Below, one piece after another: positions 54,302 through 62,991 of a stretch of 64,000 nt of DNA (its first letter is position 1; each line of letters begins with the position of its first letter). A model generated the notes under the pieces. That model saw only the letters and a list, made by a program, of their open reading frames with translations. It did not search any database and was not told the origin of the DNA. Origin of the DNA: an uncultured Neomegalonema sp. (GTDB lineage Bacteria; Pseudomonadota; Alphaproteobacteria; Rhodobacterales; Rhodobacteraceae); NCBI GenBank assembly GCA_937990185.1, contig CALKBI010000013.1, positions 40,659 through 104,658 of the forward strand, in the 5' to 3' direction. Both the position numbers and the translations under genes were made by a program.

Positions 54302-54751
54302 ATGAGATACGCGCTTTTGTTTTTGTGGGTTCTTGTCCAAAGCGGTTGCGGCGGTCAAAAAGCTGCTGATTGGAGCAATTGGGATCGCCGCGATCATCTA
54401 GGCTACGGTTTTGCTGTGCCGCCTGAATACATTCTTGAACTGTCTGAGAATGAGATTGTTTTTCAAGCGACCCCAGATCTACGGACCCTTGATGTTATTG
54501 AGATTCAACTTGGAACAAGAATACCAACTGAAATGGCCAATGGGTCGCTAGTCGAAAAAGGCACTGACCCTGCCGAGTATGTCATCCACGATATTGGAGG
54601 CGGCTCCGGCGGAACTGTGTATGCTTTATCAATGACGAAGGCAGTCGGAGAAAAACAATTTTCGTTCTTTGCTCACCAGCAACTTGAATACGGTTCGCCA
54701 AACTTTGCGAATGCTTGGGCCGTTTGGGAAAGCTTTGATGTCTTGAAGTAG
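54302..54751 (+). CDS. Small lipoprotein of unknown function
   Basis: 149 residues. The signal MRYALLFLWVLVQSGCGG has a lipobox. The mature domain (DHLGYGFAVPPEYILELSENEIVFQATPDLRTLDVIEIQLG in pieces, then SGGTVYALSMTKAVGEKQFSFFAHQQLEYGSPNFANAWAVWESFDVL) looks like the small alpha/beta DUF of Tsi3/PsbP-like lipoproteins, but I cannot name it. It is divergent from argB and ends 7 bp before the convergent M20 gene. Confidence 0.65.
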   Translation: MRYALLFLWVLVQSGCGGQKAADWSNWDRRDHLGYGFAVPPEYILELSENEIVFQATPDLRTLDVIEIQLGTRIPTEMANGSLVEKGTDPAEYVIHDIGGGSGGTVYALSMTKAVGEKQFSFFAHQQLEYGSPNFANAWAVWESFDVLK

Positions 54752-54758
54752 ACGACCC

Positions 54759-55928
54759 TTACTGTTTCGCTGGTAGCGATGTTTCAATCAATCGGGCCCA
54801 AAAGCTGCACCCAATCGGAATGATCTCGTCGTTGAAGTCATATTCGGGGTGATGAAGCCCTGCTGTATCTCCATTACCTATGAAGATCATGGCTCCGGGG
54901 CGCGACTCCAGCATGTAGGAAAAATCTTCTCCACCGAGTTTTGGTGGCATATTGGATTCGACTGCATGTTCACCAACGACATCGGATGCGACTTTTACCA
55001 TGAAGTCTGTTTGGTCCGCATGATTTACGGTTACAGGATATCCACGGATATATTCGACCTTTACTGTACAGCCGAAACCCTGCGCGATTGCCGGGACCAT
55101 CGCCTTGATGCGCCCTTCGATCATATCGCGAACCCCTTGATCGAGGGTGCGGACGGTTCCAGTCATTTCCGCCGTTTGCGGGATCACATTAAAAGCGTCA
55201 CCGGCATGAAACGTCGTGATTGAGACAACCGCATTATCGACCGGATCTACATTGCGAGAGACAATAGATTGCATCGCTTGCATAATCGCAGCACCGGCGA
55301 TCATTGGGTCAACACAGGCATTTGGCTGCGCAGCATGGCCGCCGCATCCCTCAATGATGATTCTGATCTCATCGGTTGCAGCCATTACTGCTCCTGCGCG
55401 AATGCTAAATTCACCAACAGGCATATTCGGCATATTGTGCATCCCGTAGACTTCCGAGATATCCCAACGATCCATCAAGCCATCATCGACCATCTCTTTG
55501 CCTCCAGCGCCACCTTCTTCGGCAGGTTGAAAGATGACGACGGCAGTTCCGGCAAAATTGCGTGTTTCGGATAAATATTTTGCTGCTCCGAGCAGCATGG
55601 CTGTGTGACCATCATGGCCACAGGCGTGCATTTTGCCGTCTGTTCGCGACTTATGGGGCAGGTCGCGGATTTCCTGAATGGGTAACGCGTCCATATCCGA
55701 ACGCAGCCCAATAGCGGGTCCGTCGCCCTTGTCGCCCTTGATAATTCCAACAACACCTGTGCGGCCAATGCCCGTGACGACTTCATCACAGCCGAATTCT
55801 TTGAGCTTTTCTGCGACAATACTGGCGGTCCGATGCACATCGTACATCAGTTCGGGGTTTTCATGTAAATCCCGCCGCCAAGCAGTTATTTCGTCGTGAA
55901 AGTCGGCAAAGCGATTGATTGTCGGCAT
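54759..55928 (-). CDS. M20 family amidohydrolase (hippurate hydrolase-like)
   Basis: 389 residues. WRRDLHENPELMYDVHRTASIV, GRTGVVGIIKG, GLRSDMDALPI and KMHACGHDGHTAMLLGAAKYLSE (metal-binding HDGH) and FQPAEEGGAGGKEMVDDGLMD (catalytic EE) are the M20D set; PPKLGGEDFSYML supplies the last ligand. The substrate may be an N-acylated amino acid such as hippurate or N-acetyl compound. It is 7 bp from the lipoprotein gene and 169 bp from the divergent ASKHA gene. Confidence 0.92.
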   Translation of the reverse strand: MPTINRFADFHDEITAWRRDLHENPELMYDVHRTASIVAEKLKEFGCDEVVTGIGRTGVVGIIKGDKGDGPAIGLRSDMDALPIQEIRDLPHKSRTDGKMHACGHDGHTAMLLGAAKYLSETRNFAGTAVVIFQPAEEGGAGGKEMVDDGLMDRWDISEVYGMHNMPNMPVGEFSIRAGAVMAATDEIRIIIEGCGGHAAQPNACVDPMIAGAAIMQAMQSIVSRNVDPVDNAVVSITTFHAGDAFNVIPQTAEMTGTVRTLDQGVRDMIEGRIKAMVPAIAQGFGCTVKVEYIRGYPVTVNHADQTDFMVKVASDVVGEHAVESNMPPKLGGEDFSYMLESRPGAMIFIGNGDTAGLHHPEYDFNDEIIPIGCSFWARLIETSLPAKQ

Positions 55929-56097
55929 TATCTTGACCTCACATTTTTAATGAAGATAGCTCCCGGAGTTAACAGAGCAAGGTCTGCTTTGACTTTATAT
56001 GTCGTATTCAGAGCGAACCGCGTCGAAACAACGCTTGGCGCGGATGCTCAGACGCGCCATGGTCCAGCAAATAAAAGATAAATTGTGAGGCTACCCG

Positions 56098-58149
56098 ATG
56101 GCTGACGGTGCTAACGATCTTGACGCATTGGTTGTTTTTACCCCTTCCGGTAAGCGAGGGCGCTTTGCGGTTGGGACACCGGTTCTTCAAGCGGCGCGAT
56201 CCCTTGGTGTTGACCTTGATTCCGTATGTGGAGGCCGTGGTATTTGCTCGCGATGCCAGATCACGCCATCTTATGGAGAATTTCCCAAACATGGTTTGAC
56301 CTCACGCGATGACGCGCTGTCCGAATGGAACAAAGTCGAGGAGCGCTATAAGGAAAAGCGCGGATTGCGAGAGGGGCGGCGTCTCGGATGTCAGGCTAAG
56401 GTTGAGGGCGATGTCGTCATTGACGTACCGCCCGAAAGCCAAGTCCATAAACAAGTGGTCCGTAAGGACGCTGATGACAGGCATATCGAACTCGATCCGG
56501 CAACGCGGTTGTTTTACGTCGAAGTGACCGAACCTGATATGCACGATCCATCTTCGGATATGGATCGCTTGATTAGAGCATTGGAAGAACAATGGGACAT
56601 TGAAGGTCTCGTCGGTGATTTGCGGCTTATGCAATCACTCCAACCGGCGCTCCGCAAAGGCGATTGGAAAGTCACTTGCGCGGTCCATTTCGGACGAAAG
56701 CGCTCTAGCCGTAGGATTATCCATGTCTGGCCGGGTTTCTTTGAAGGAACCATTTACGGGGCGGCATTCGATATTGGATCAACAACGATTGCGTGCCACT
56801 TGAGTGACTTGCGCAGCGGAAAAACTGTCGCTTCAGCGGGGTTGATGAACCCGCAAATCCGGTTTGGCGAAGACCTTATGAGCCGGGTGTCCTATTCGAT
56901 GATGAACCCCGGTGGCGATAAGCAAATGACCGAGGCAGTGCGCGAGGCCATTAATGCTTTGTTGGGTCAGGTCGCGGCACAAGCGATGATCGACCGAGAA
57001 GAAATCGTCGAGAGTACCTTTGTCGGCAATCCGATCATGCATCACTTGTTGCTCGGTATTGATCCGGTGGAACTTGGTGGAGCGCCGTTTGCCTTAGCAG
57101 CCGGTGATGGGATGGTCTTCTGGGCCAATGAGCTTGATCTAAGCATCCATCCGAACGCACGGGTCTATACGTTGCCCTGTATTGCCGGGCATGTGGGTGC
57201 TGATGCCGCTGCGGTTATCCTATCCGAAGAACCTTATGATACCGAAGAAATGACGTTGATCGTTGATGTGGGAACGAATGCTGAGATCGTCCTTGGCAAT
57301 CGTGAGAAACTGTTGGCGTGTTCGTCTCCGACCGGCCCAGCCTTTGAAGGTGCGCAAATCTCTTGCGGACAACGCGCAGCGCCGGGAGCGATTGAACGGA
57401 TTCGCATCGATCCTGATACGAAAGAATGCCGCTTTAAAGTGATTGGCTGCGAGCTGTGGTCTGACGATCCCGGTTTTGCAAAAGCGACCTCCGAGAGCGG
57501 TGTCACAGGCATTGCCGGTTCGGGAATTATTGAAGCAATAGCCGAGATGCGTCTTGCCGATGTGATCGATATTGATGGCGTCGTGCGCGGCACATTGGCC
57601 GATGAAACGCCGCGCGTTTTTGCCGAAGGTCGAACATTTTCTTATCTGATCCATGACGGAGAACAGCGCATCGTTGTCACGCAAAACGACGTGCGGGCAA
57701 TCCAGCTTGCCAAGGCTGCACTCTATGCCGGATGTCGGCTTTTGATGGATGAGTTGGGTGTTGAGAAACTGGATCGCATTACACTCGCTGGTGCATTTGG
57801 TGCGCATATCTCGCCGGTTCACGCGATGGTCCTTGGCATGATCCCGGATTGCGAAGTTGAGAATGTCCGCTCTGCTGGCAACGCTGCTGGAACCGGAGCA
57901 CGGATTGCGTTGCTCAATGCCGGATCGCGCATGAAAATCGAGGCTGTGGTCCGCGAAGTCCACAAAATCGAAACGGCAGTAGAGCCAAAATTCCAAGACC
58001 ATTTTATCGAAGCGATGGCCGTGCCTCATAAAACGGCCCCATATCCGTTGCTAAGAAAGAATGTGCGGCTTCCAGATACCGCTCCGGCAGCACCGCCTTC
58101 TGGCGGTGACGATGGGGGGCGGCGCAGGCGCAGACGGGCGAGAACCTGA
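56098..58149 (+). CDS. ASKHA/DUF4445 corrinoid-activating-type ferredoxin-ATPase (RamA/RACo-like)
   Basis: 683 residues. The N-terminal 2Fe-2S domain has DSVCGGRGICSRCQITPS with CysX5CysX2Cys and a later GCQ. The remainder is an ASKHA ATPase-like domain with YGAAFDIGSTTIACHLSDL, NPQIRFGEDLMSRVSY, VGNPIMHHLLLGIDP, IVDVGTNAEIVLG, CSSPTGPAFEGAQISCG and ITLAGAFGAHI. Such proteins use ATP to reduce inactive Co(II) corrinoid cofactors in methyltransferase systems. No corrinoid protein, methyltransferase or MtgB-type partner is adjacent. The basic C-terminal tail (GRRRRRRART) is unusual. Confidence 0.9.
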   Translation: MADGANDLDALVVFTPSGKRGRFAVGTPVLQAARSLGVDLDSVCGGRGICSRCQITPSYGEFPKHGLTSRDDALSEWNKVEERYKEKRGLREGRRLGCQAKVEGDVVIDVPPESQVHKQVVRKDADDRHIELDPATRLFYVEVTEPDMHDPSSDMDRLIRALEEQWDIEGLVGDLRLMQSLQPALRKGDWKVTCAVHFGRKRSSRRIIHVWPGFFEGTIYGAAFDIGSTTIACHLSDLRSGKTVASAGLMNPQIRFGEDLMSRVSYSMMNPGGDKQMTEAVREAINALLGQVAAQAMIDREEIVESTFVGNPIMHHLLLGIDPVELGGAPFALAAGDGMVFWANELDLSIHPNARVYTLPCIAGHVGADAAAVILSEEPYDTEEMTLIVDVGTNAEIVLGNREKLLACSSPTGPAFEGAQISCGQRAAPGAIERIRIDPDTKECRFKVIGCELWSDDPGFAKATSESGVTGIAGSGIIEAIAEMRLADVIDIDGVVRGTLADETPRVFAEGRTFSYLIHDGEQRIVVTQNDVRAIQLAKAALYAGCRLLMDELGVEKLDRITLAGAFGAHISPVHAMVLGMIPDCEVENVRSAGNAAGTGARIALLNAGSRMKIEAVVREVHKIETAVEPKFQDHFIEAMAVPHKTAPYPLLRKNVRLPDTAPAAPPSGGDDGGRRRRRRART

Positions 58150-58206
58150 CAAGGTTCTCATCGTCCGAATTATAAGACAGCCGCCACCCGGCGAGGAGAC
58201 CATAAG

Positions 58207-58737
58207 ATGTTCAAGTTGATACCCTGTGCTGCATTACTCGCGTTGCTTGTCGGCTGTGCTACGCCCGAACCTAAAGAAGTACCCCTTGAAGGTATTGTGA
58301 GCATCACTGCTGGTCCCTGTCTTGGGCTATGCCCTGAGTTTACAATGAGCGTGGGGCCAGATGACAGATACGAACTGATTGCCGGTCCGAACACGATCAA
58401 TCAAGGCCGCTCAACGGGCGGCTTACCATTTGGAGCTTTCCGGCGCGCTTTGGATGTTCTCGACCTCTATGACTTTCAGTCATTGCGGCGGGGTTATGTG
58501 TCGGGAGACCCGCGCACCTGTCCCGATAGTGTGTCGGGGACGCCAACCCTGACAATCGAACTTGAAGGAAATCGCGGTAATAAAGAACTTACATATGAAG
58601 TTGGTTGCCTCGACTTTCCTGAGAAAGACAGCATTGATCAAATGATCGCAGATCTCTACCGTGTGTTCCGCGTCAATGATCTGGTTGCCGTTGGTGAGCC
58701 GCCTAAAGTGAAAGATAAGAGCGACAGCGCGTTCTGA
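58207..58737 (+). CDS. DUF6438-like lipoprotein
   Basis: 176 residues. MFKLIPCAALLALLVGCATPE is a lipoprotein signal. The early ITAGPCLGLCPEFTMSVGPDDRYEL holds the GxCxGxCPxF cysteine motif of DUF6438, and two more cysteines (RTCPD, VGCLD) occur later. Function unknown; an extracytoplasmic disulfide-bonded domain is likely. GGAGAC lies 9 nt before the ATG. It follows the ASKHA gene by 57 bp and may be cotranscribed. Confidence 0.78.
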   Translation: MFKLIPCAALLALLVGCATPEPKEVPLEGIVSITAGPCLGLCPEFTMSVGPDDRYELIAGPNTINQGRSTGGLPFGAFRRALDVLDLYDFQSLRRGYVSGDPRTCPDSVSGTPTLTIELEGNRGNKELTYEVGCLDFPEKDSIDQMIADLYRVFRVNDLVAVGEPPKVKDKSDSAF

Positions 58738-58761
58738 TTTTTACATTCAGAGCGGATGAGA

Positions 58762-59793
58762 TTAACTGAAATCAATTTGCACTTTCATCGCTTTGGACCG
58801 ATCCGATGCGATGGCGAAGGCCTCGACCGCATCATCTAATGGAAAGGTCTGAGTGATCAGTGGGGCAGGGTTAATCAGCCCTTGCTGCATCATGGCGACG
58901 GCCCAATGGAACTCCTCGTGAAAGCGGAATGAGCCACGCAGTTCTAATTCTTTAGCGACGATCATATTAATTGGCAGAGTCATATCTCCGCCCAGTCCGA
59001 GCTGAACAATTACGGAGCGTGGCCGCAACGCGGCTAGCGCTCCGACCAATGCCGGTTCCGCGCCGGAGGCTTCGAATAGAACATCGAAACTTCCCTTGCC
59101 GCTGCTGTAAGAATCGAGAGCATCCGGTTCCGTGCTCAGATTAATCGCCCGATCTGCGCCCAGTGCTTCGGCGAACACAAGTGGCTCTGCTGCGATATCA
59201 GCGACCACAATCTCCGCTGCGCCTGCGCGCCGTGCCGTCAGAATGGTGAGCGCGCCGATAGGACCACAGCCGGTAATTAAAACCCGTTTGCCGAGCAGCG
59301 ATCCTGCGCGTTTGGTCCCGTGCAAACAAACCGCAAGCGGTTCTGCGAGCGCCGCTAATCCCGCCGACAAATCGTCAGCAGGCGCACATTGAGAAGCCTT
59401 GGCGACTATGGTTTCTGAAAATGCACCCTGAATGTGAGGGAATGGCATTGCGCTGCCGTAAAACGCCATGTTGAGACAATGATTGTGTGTTCCTTGCTGG
59501 CAATATTCGCAAGCTCCGCAAGGACGCGATGGGCTGACAGCGACAAGATCGCTTTCGGCCAATCCGGTGACGCCTTCGCCGAGCGCGACCACATGGCCGC
59601 TGACTTCATGGCCTAAAATCATAGGTTCTTTCAGCCGGATCGCACCAAAGCCACCGTGATTGTAATAATGCAAGTCCGAACCACAGATGCCGCCCCGCGC
59701 CAGCCGTATCGAGACTTCACCCGCTTCGGGTTCGCGCGTTTCGCGGGGTTCGATCCTTAGATCTTTCGCGGAATGGATCACTAATGCGCGCAT
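58762..59793 (-). CDS. L-idonate 5-dehydrogenase-like zinc-dependent dehydrogenase
   Basis: 343 residues from the ATG at 59793. GGICGSDLHYYNHGGFGAIRLKEPMILGHEVSGHVVALG in pieces gives the catalytic zinc site; CGACEYCQQGTHNHC the structural zinc cysteines; VLITGCGPIGALTILTARRAGA the Rossmann fold. The HYYNHGGFGxIRLKEPMILGHE run is characteristic of L-idonate 5-dehydrogenases, which make 5-keto-D-gluconate. The divergent SDR gene, 74 bp away, would be the partner reductase, supporting the call. A LysR regulator lies beyond it. Confidence 0.85.
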   Translation of the reverse strand: MRALVIHSAKDLRIEPRETREPEAGEVSIRLARGGICGSDLHYYNHGGFGAIRLKEPMILGHEVSGHVVALGEGVTGLAESDLVAVSPSRPCGACEYCQQGTHNHCLNMAFYGSAMPFPHIQGAFSETIVAKASQCAPADDLSAGLAALAEPLAVCLHGTKRAGSLLGKRVLITGCGPIGALTILTARRAGAAEIVVADIAAEPLVFAEALGADRAINLSTEPDALDSYSSGKGSFDVLFEASGAEPALVGALAALRPRSVIVQLGLGGDMTLPINMIVAKELELRGSFRFHEEFHWAVAMMQQGLINPAPLITQTFPLDDAVEAFAIASDRSKAMKVQIDFS

Positions 59794-59867
59794 CTCGTTG
59801 GACCTTTCGTGGGGGAGTGTGCCATAGACTCCCTCAAACCTTGATAATTGCAAGCCCGGAGTCCTCT

Positions 59868-60635
59868 ATGTCTTTGTCGATGTTCGATCTCACTGGCCGT
59901 CGCGCGTTGATTACTGGGTCCTCGCAGGGTATCGGCTTCGCATTGGCGAAAGGGTTGTTGGGGGCAGGGGCGTCGATTGTTCTGAATGGACGCAACGAAG
60001 ACAAACTTGCCAACGCAGTGGAAGAGTTGCGCGCAGAAGGCGGGACGGTCGCGTATTCTGCGTTTGATGTGACCGATCATGCGGCGGCAGCGGTTGCGGT
60101 TGATAAAATCGAGGATGAGATTGGCCCGCTCGATATTCTCGTCAACAACGCCGGAATGCAGCAGCGCGCGCCTTTGGAAGATTTTCCGGCGGCGGATTTT
60201 GACCGCTTGATGCTCACCAATTTGAACAGCGTTTTTAACGTGGGACAGGCGGTCGCGAAGCACATGATTCCGCGCGGGAAAGGCAAGATGATCAACATCT
60301 GCTCGGTGATGACCATGCTCGCTCGCCCCGGTGTAGCTCCTTACACGGCATCGAAAGGGGCGGTCGCGAATTTGACCAAAGGCATGGCTACGGATTGGGC
60401 GCCGAAAGGGTTAAACATCAATGGCATTGCGCCGGGATATTTTAAGACTGAGCTGACGGATGCGTTGGTCAAAGATGCGGAATTTTCTGGCTGGCTCGAA
60501 AAGCGGACCCCGGCGGGTCGATGGGGCACAGTAGACGAGCTTGTCGGCGCAGCGATCTACCTCGCCTCTGATGCGTCGAGCTTCGTCAACGGGCATGTCC
60601 TTTATGTCGATGGGGGCATGACCGCTTGCGTCTAA
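59868..60635 (+). CDS. SDR family oxidoreductase, gluconate 5-dehydrogenase-like (IdnO-type)
   Basis: 255 residues from the ATG at 59868 (GGAG 6 nt upstream). FDLTGRRALITGSSQGIGFALAKGL is the cofactor motif, LDILVNNAGMQQRAPLEDF the NNAG with the MQQR seen in gluconate dehydrogenases, YTASKGAVANL the YxxxK, and GHVLYVDGGMTACV the C-terminus. It would reduce 5-ketogluconate to gluconate. Divergent from the L-idonate dehydrogenase, it ends 4 bp before the convergent LysR gene. Confidence 0.88.
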   Translation: MSLSMFDLTGRRALITGSSQGIGFALAKGLLGAGASIVLNGRNEDKLANAVEELRAEGGTVAYSAFDVTDHAAAAVAVDKIEDEIGPLDILVNNAGMQQRAPLEDFPAADFDRLMLTNLNSVFNVGQAVAKHMIPRGKGKMINICSVMTMLARPGVAPYTASKGAVANLTKGMATDWAPKGLNINGIAPGYFKTELTDALVKDAEFSGWLEKRTPAGRWGTVDELVGAAIYLASDASSFVNGHVLYVDGGMTACV

Positions 60636-60639
60636 GCCT

Positions 60640-61533
60640 TTAGACTTCCCAGTAAGGCGTTGGTCCATATTTATTTTTTAATAAATCAATCAATGCCCGC
60701 GTTTTTGGTGGGGTAAATGTCGATGGCGGACGCACGGCATAAATCTCACCGTCATTGTCAAAATTCCAGTCAGTAAGCACCTGAACGAGCCGCCCCGCTT
60801 TCAGGTCCGGCCCCACATCCCAGATTGATTTCAGCGCAATCCCTAGCCCCATCAACACAGCGTCATGAATCACAGCGCCACTGGTTGAACGGATCGGACC
60901 ACTGACCCGAACGCTGGCGCTTTCCGAGCCTCTCGTAAATCTCCAGTTTCTAAGATTAGGCTGGTAAACGGCATCAAACCCGGCACAGTCTTCCGGGCGT
61001 TTTGGTAATCCGTGTTTTTTGATAAAGTCCGGTGAGGCAATGACGATCCGGCGGTTGGGAGCGAGCCTTGTTCGCGTCAATGTGGAGTCCGCAGCAACAC
61101 CAATACGAATACCGAGATCATACCCTTCATCAATCAGGTTGATAATCTCGTCTGAAAGCTGAATGTCGAGTTGAACATCAGGATATTTTTCCCGAAATTC
61201 AGGGAGGAAAGGGAGCACATGCTTACGCCCGAAAGGTCCAGGAACTGTCGCTCTCAGCAAGCCTCGCGGCGTCGCACTGCTGGCGCTTAATCCTGCTCTG
61301 CCGTTCTCTAGCTCCGCTAAAGCGCGTTCGGCATGATTTAGGAATGCCGTTCCATCAGCCGTCAATGAAAGCGAGCGGGTTGTCCGCGCCATCAAGGATG
61401 TTCCGAGGTCACGCTCTAAAGCAGTTAAGCGCGCACTGGCTGCTGCAGGAGACAGGCCGATTTCCTTACCAGCAGCCGTCAGTGATCCATGACGGGCGGC
61501 GAGAGTGAAGAGTTGAAGGTCATCTATTTTCAT
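60640..61533 (-). CDS. LysR family transcriptional regulator
   Basis: 297 residues. LQLFTLAARHGSLTAAGKEIGLSPAAASARLTALERDLGTSLMARTTRSLSLT is the HTH (split here for length: SLTAAGKEIGLSPAAASARL). The effector domain has GLLRATVPGPFGRKHVLPFLPEF and DLGIRIGVAADSTLTRTRLAPNRRIVIASPDFI. It resembles DNA-binding regulators of the CrgA/AaeR-type group. The neighbouring idonate genes are the likely targets. An inverted-repeat box upstream (61579-61612) may serve for autoregulation. Confidence 0.92.
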   Translation of the reverse strand: MKIDDLQLFTLAARHGSLTAAGKEIGLSPAAASARLTALERDLGTSLMARTTRSLSLTADGTAFLNHAERALAELENGRAGLSASSATPRGLLRATVPGPFGRKHVLPFLPEFREKYPDVQLDIQLSDEIINLIDEGYDLGIRIGVAADSTLTRTRLAPNRRIVIASPDFIKKHGLPKRPEDCAGFDAVYQPNLRNWRFTRGSESASVRVSGPIRSTSGAVIHDAVLMGLGIALKSIWDVGPDLKAGRLVQVLTDWNFDNDGEIYAVRPPSTFTPPKTRALIDLLKNKYGPTPYWEV

Positions 61534-61578
61534 TGGTTCCCTAACAGCACAACGAGATTAGCTATTATTCGGCTTTGA

Positions 61579-61612
61579 TTGATAATGTTTCAAATTATGC
61601 ACATATTATCAA
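61579..61612. promoter_or_regulatory. Nested inverted repeats, candidate LysR-type binding site
   Basis: TTGATAAT (61579-61586) and ATTATCAA (61605-61612) form a perfect dyad. Inside it ATAAT-N7-ATTAT (61582-61598) has the size and symmetry of an LTTR box. It lies about 46 bp upstream of the lysR start and 54 bp before the DUF1127-like gene. Confidence 0.5.
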
Positions 61613-61665
61613 ATTAAATAGAATTATATATCTCTAAATCCAGAAATAAAACTGGAGTGCATGAA

Positions 61666-61812
61666 ATGGAAAGTCAGATTGATCATAAAATAATTGAGGC
61701 CGCTATGCGCCAAGGACGTCTTGAACGCGCCTACGCTTTACGCGATTTAAGCCGCAGCATTTCTAACAAACTTTACCGCGGTGCTCGCATACTGATTGCA
61801 GTGTTCACTTAG
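61666..61812 (+). CDS. Small DUF1127-like protein
   Basis: 48 residues (ATG 61666 to TAG 61812), too short for most gene tables. GGAG lies 8 nt before the ATG. The sequence ends with RQGRLERAYALRDLSRSISNKLYRG and a short hydrophobic tail. The ALRDL-S-I-R pattern and the 45-50 residue size match DUF1127 proteins, some of which bind RNA and affect phosphate and carbon use in alphaproteobacteria. It sits between the divergent LysR gene and the convergent pcs gene. Confidence 0.65.
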   Translation: MESQIDHKIIEAAMRQGRLERAYALRDLSRSISNKLYRGARILIAVFT

Positions 61813-61875
61813 GATATGTTGCGCTCATATGCGAATGAGCAAGCTATCATAACAGAACGTAGGCTTTGTTGATAA

Positions 61876-62571
61876 TCAGGCTTTTGGTGTGCGGTCTTCT
61901 AATGTGCGGTTGATCCCGATCACTAGAAACCACCCTATCGTCAAGACTAAGACGACCTTGGCAACCATGGATGGCTCGGGTGAGGTCCAAACCGCGACAA
62001 TCAGAGCAATGCTGCCAAGCCCTGCCATCGTTAAGTTTGTTCGCTTCAGGTGTTCAACGCGGAAGGGGTGGACGAATTTCAGTGGAATGAAAGTCGCTAT
62101 CGCAAAGATTACCGTAAAGATTAGGGCCGTCCAAGGGTCTGGCGAAAAAACGTAGAAACCAAAAACAACCAAATTCCATAGCGCTGGAAAGCCCCGGAAA
62201 TAATTGTCGTGCGTTTTATGGCGCAGGTCAGAGAAATGGTACTGCGAGGTCATCAAAATCAGCGCGGCGGCAGGCGTACCCCATCCCTCAGGAACGACAG
62301 GAAGCCACCAGATATAAACAGCAGGAACAATCACATACGTGAAATAATCAACGATATTGTCGATTGTGACACCATCAACATTTGGCAGATGCTCGGTAAC
62401 TTCAAACTTACGGGCCATTGTCCCGTCAACGCCGTCGATGATCAGCGCAAGAATTAACCACCAAATCGCATCTTTTGGATTGTTGTTAATGATGTTGGTG
62501 AGAGCCAGAAAACCGCAAACGGCCCCGCTCATCGTGAACAAATGCACGCCCCAAGCTCGGATTTCCTGCAT
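61876..62571 (-). CDS. pcs: Phosphatidylcholine synthase
   Basis: 231 residues from the ATG at 62571. DGVDGTMARKFEVTEHLPNVDGVTIDNIVDYFTYVIVPAVYIWWLP in pieces gives the CDP-alcohol phosphotransferase motif with the extended DGxDGxxAR...DGxxxDxxxDY pattern specific to Pcs, and SQYHFSDLRHKTHDNYFRGFPALWNL follows. Eight hydrophobic helices are visible. The enzyme joins choline to CDP-diacylglycerol in the inner membrane to make phosphatidylcholine, typical of host-associated and marine alphaproteobacteria. A longer upstream frame without a ribosome site is ignored. Divergent from rpmG. Confidence 0.92.
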   Translation of the reverse strand: MQEIRAWGVHLFTMSGAVCGFLALTNIINNNPKDAIWWLILALIIDGVDGTMARKFEVTEHLPNVDGVTIDNIVDYFTYVIVPAVYIWWLPVVPEGWGTPAAALILMTSQYHFSDLRHKTHDNYFRGFPALWNLVVFGFYVFSPDPWTALIFTVIFAIATFIPLKFVHPFRVEHLKRTNLTMAGLGSIALIVAVWTSPEPSMVAKVVLVLTIGWFLVIGINRTLEDRTPKA

Positions 62572-62730
62572 TGTCACAATGTTATCCCTCCAATACGTAA
62601 TATGAGCATATCGAAGATGTATGCTTAAATCCAGTGTGAGAGCCTTGACTTGCCGAAGCGAAAGCGACATTACAGCATCAATTAAGGCCGCGCCATGCGC
62701 ACGGTCTCTTTTTCCTATGGAGACATTCCG

Positions 62731-62898
62731 ATGGCCAAGCCAACAACGGTGAAAATCCGCCTCAACAGCACTGCTGACACAGGCTTTTTCTACGTAACTA
62801 AGAAGAATTCGCGGACTATGACCGAAAAGATGGTTGTTAAAAAATACGACCCGGTCGCTCGCAAGCACGTCGAATTTAAAGAAGGTAAGATCAAGTAA
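62731..62898 (+). CDS. rpmG: 50S ribosomal protein L33
   Basis: 55 residues. [28 protein letters not shown] and [18 protein letters not shown] are the full L33 sequence. It lacks the four zinc cysteines, so it is the zinc-independent (C-minus) form. TGGAGA is 8 nt before the ATG. A strong terminator follows at once. Confidence 0.97.
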   Translation: MAKPTTVKIRLNSTADTGFFYVTKKNSRTMTEKMVVKKYDPVARKHVEFKEGKIK

Positions 62899-62922
62899 GA
62901 TCTTACCGAATACTACTTATTC

Positions 62923-62953
62923 AAAAGCCGGGGTTTATGCCCCGGCTTTTTTG
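62923..62953. terminator. Bidirectional terminator after rpmG
   Basis: AAAAGCCGGGG-TTTAT-GCCCCGGCTTTTTT: a GC-rich stem flanked by A and T runs. It separates rpmG from the convergent pagL-like gene. Confidence 0.92.
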
Positions 62954-62991
62954 TTTGTTTGAACCTTGAATAGCCAAAACCCAGAAGCGGC

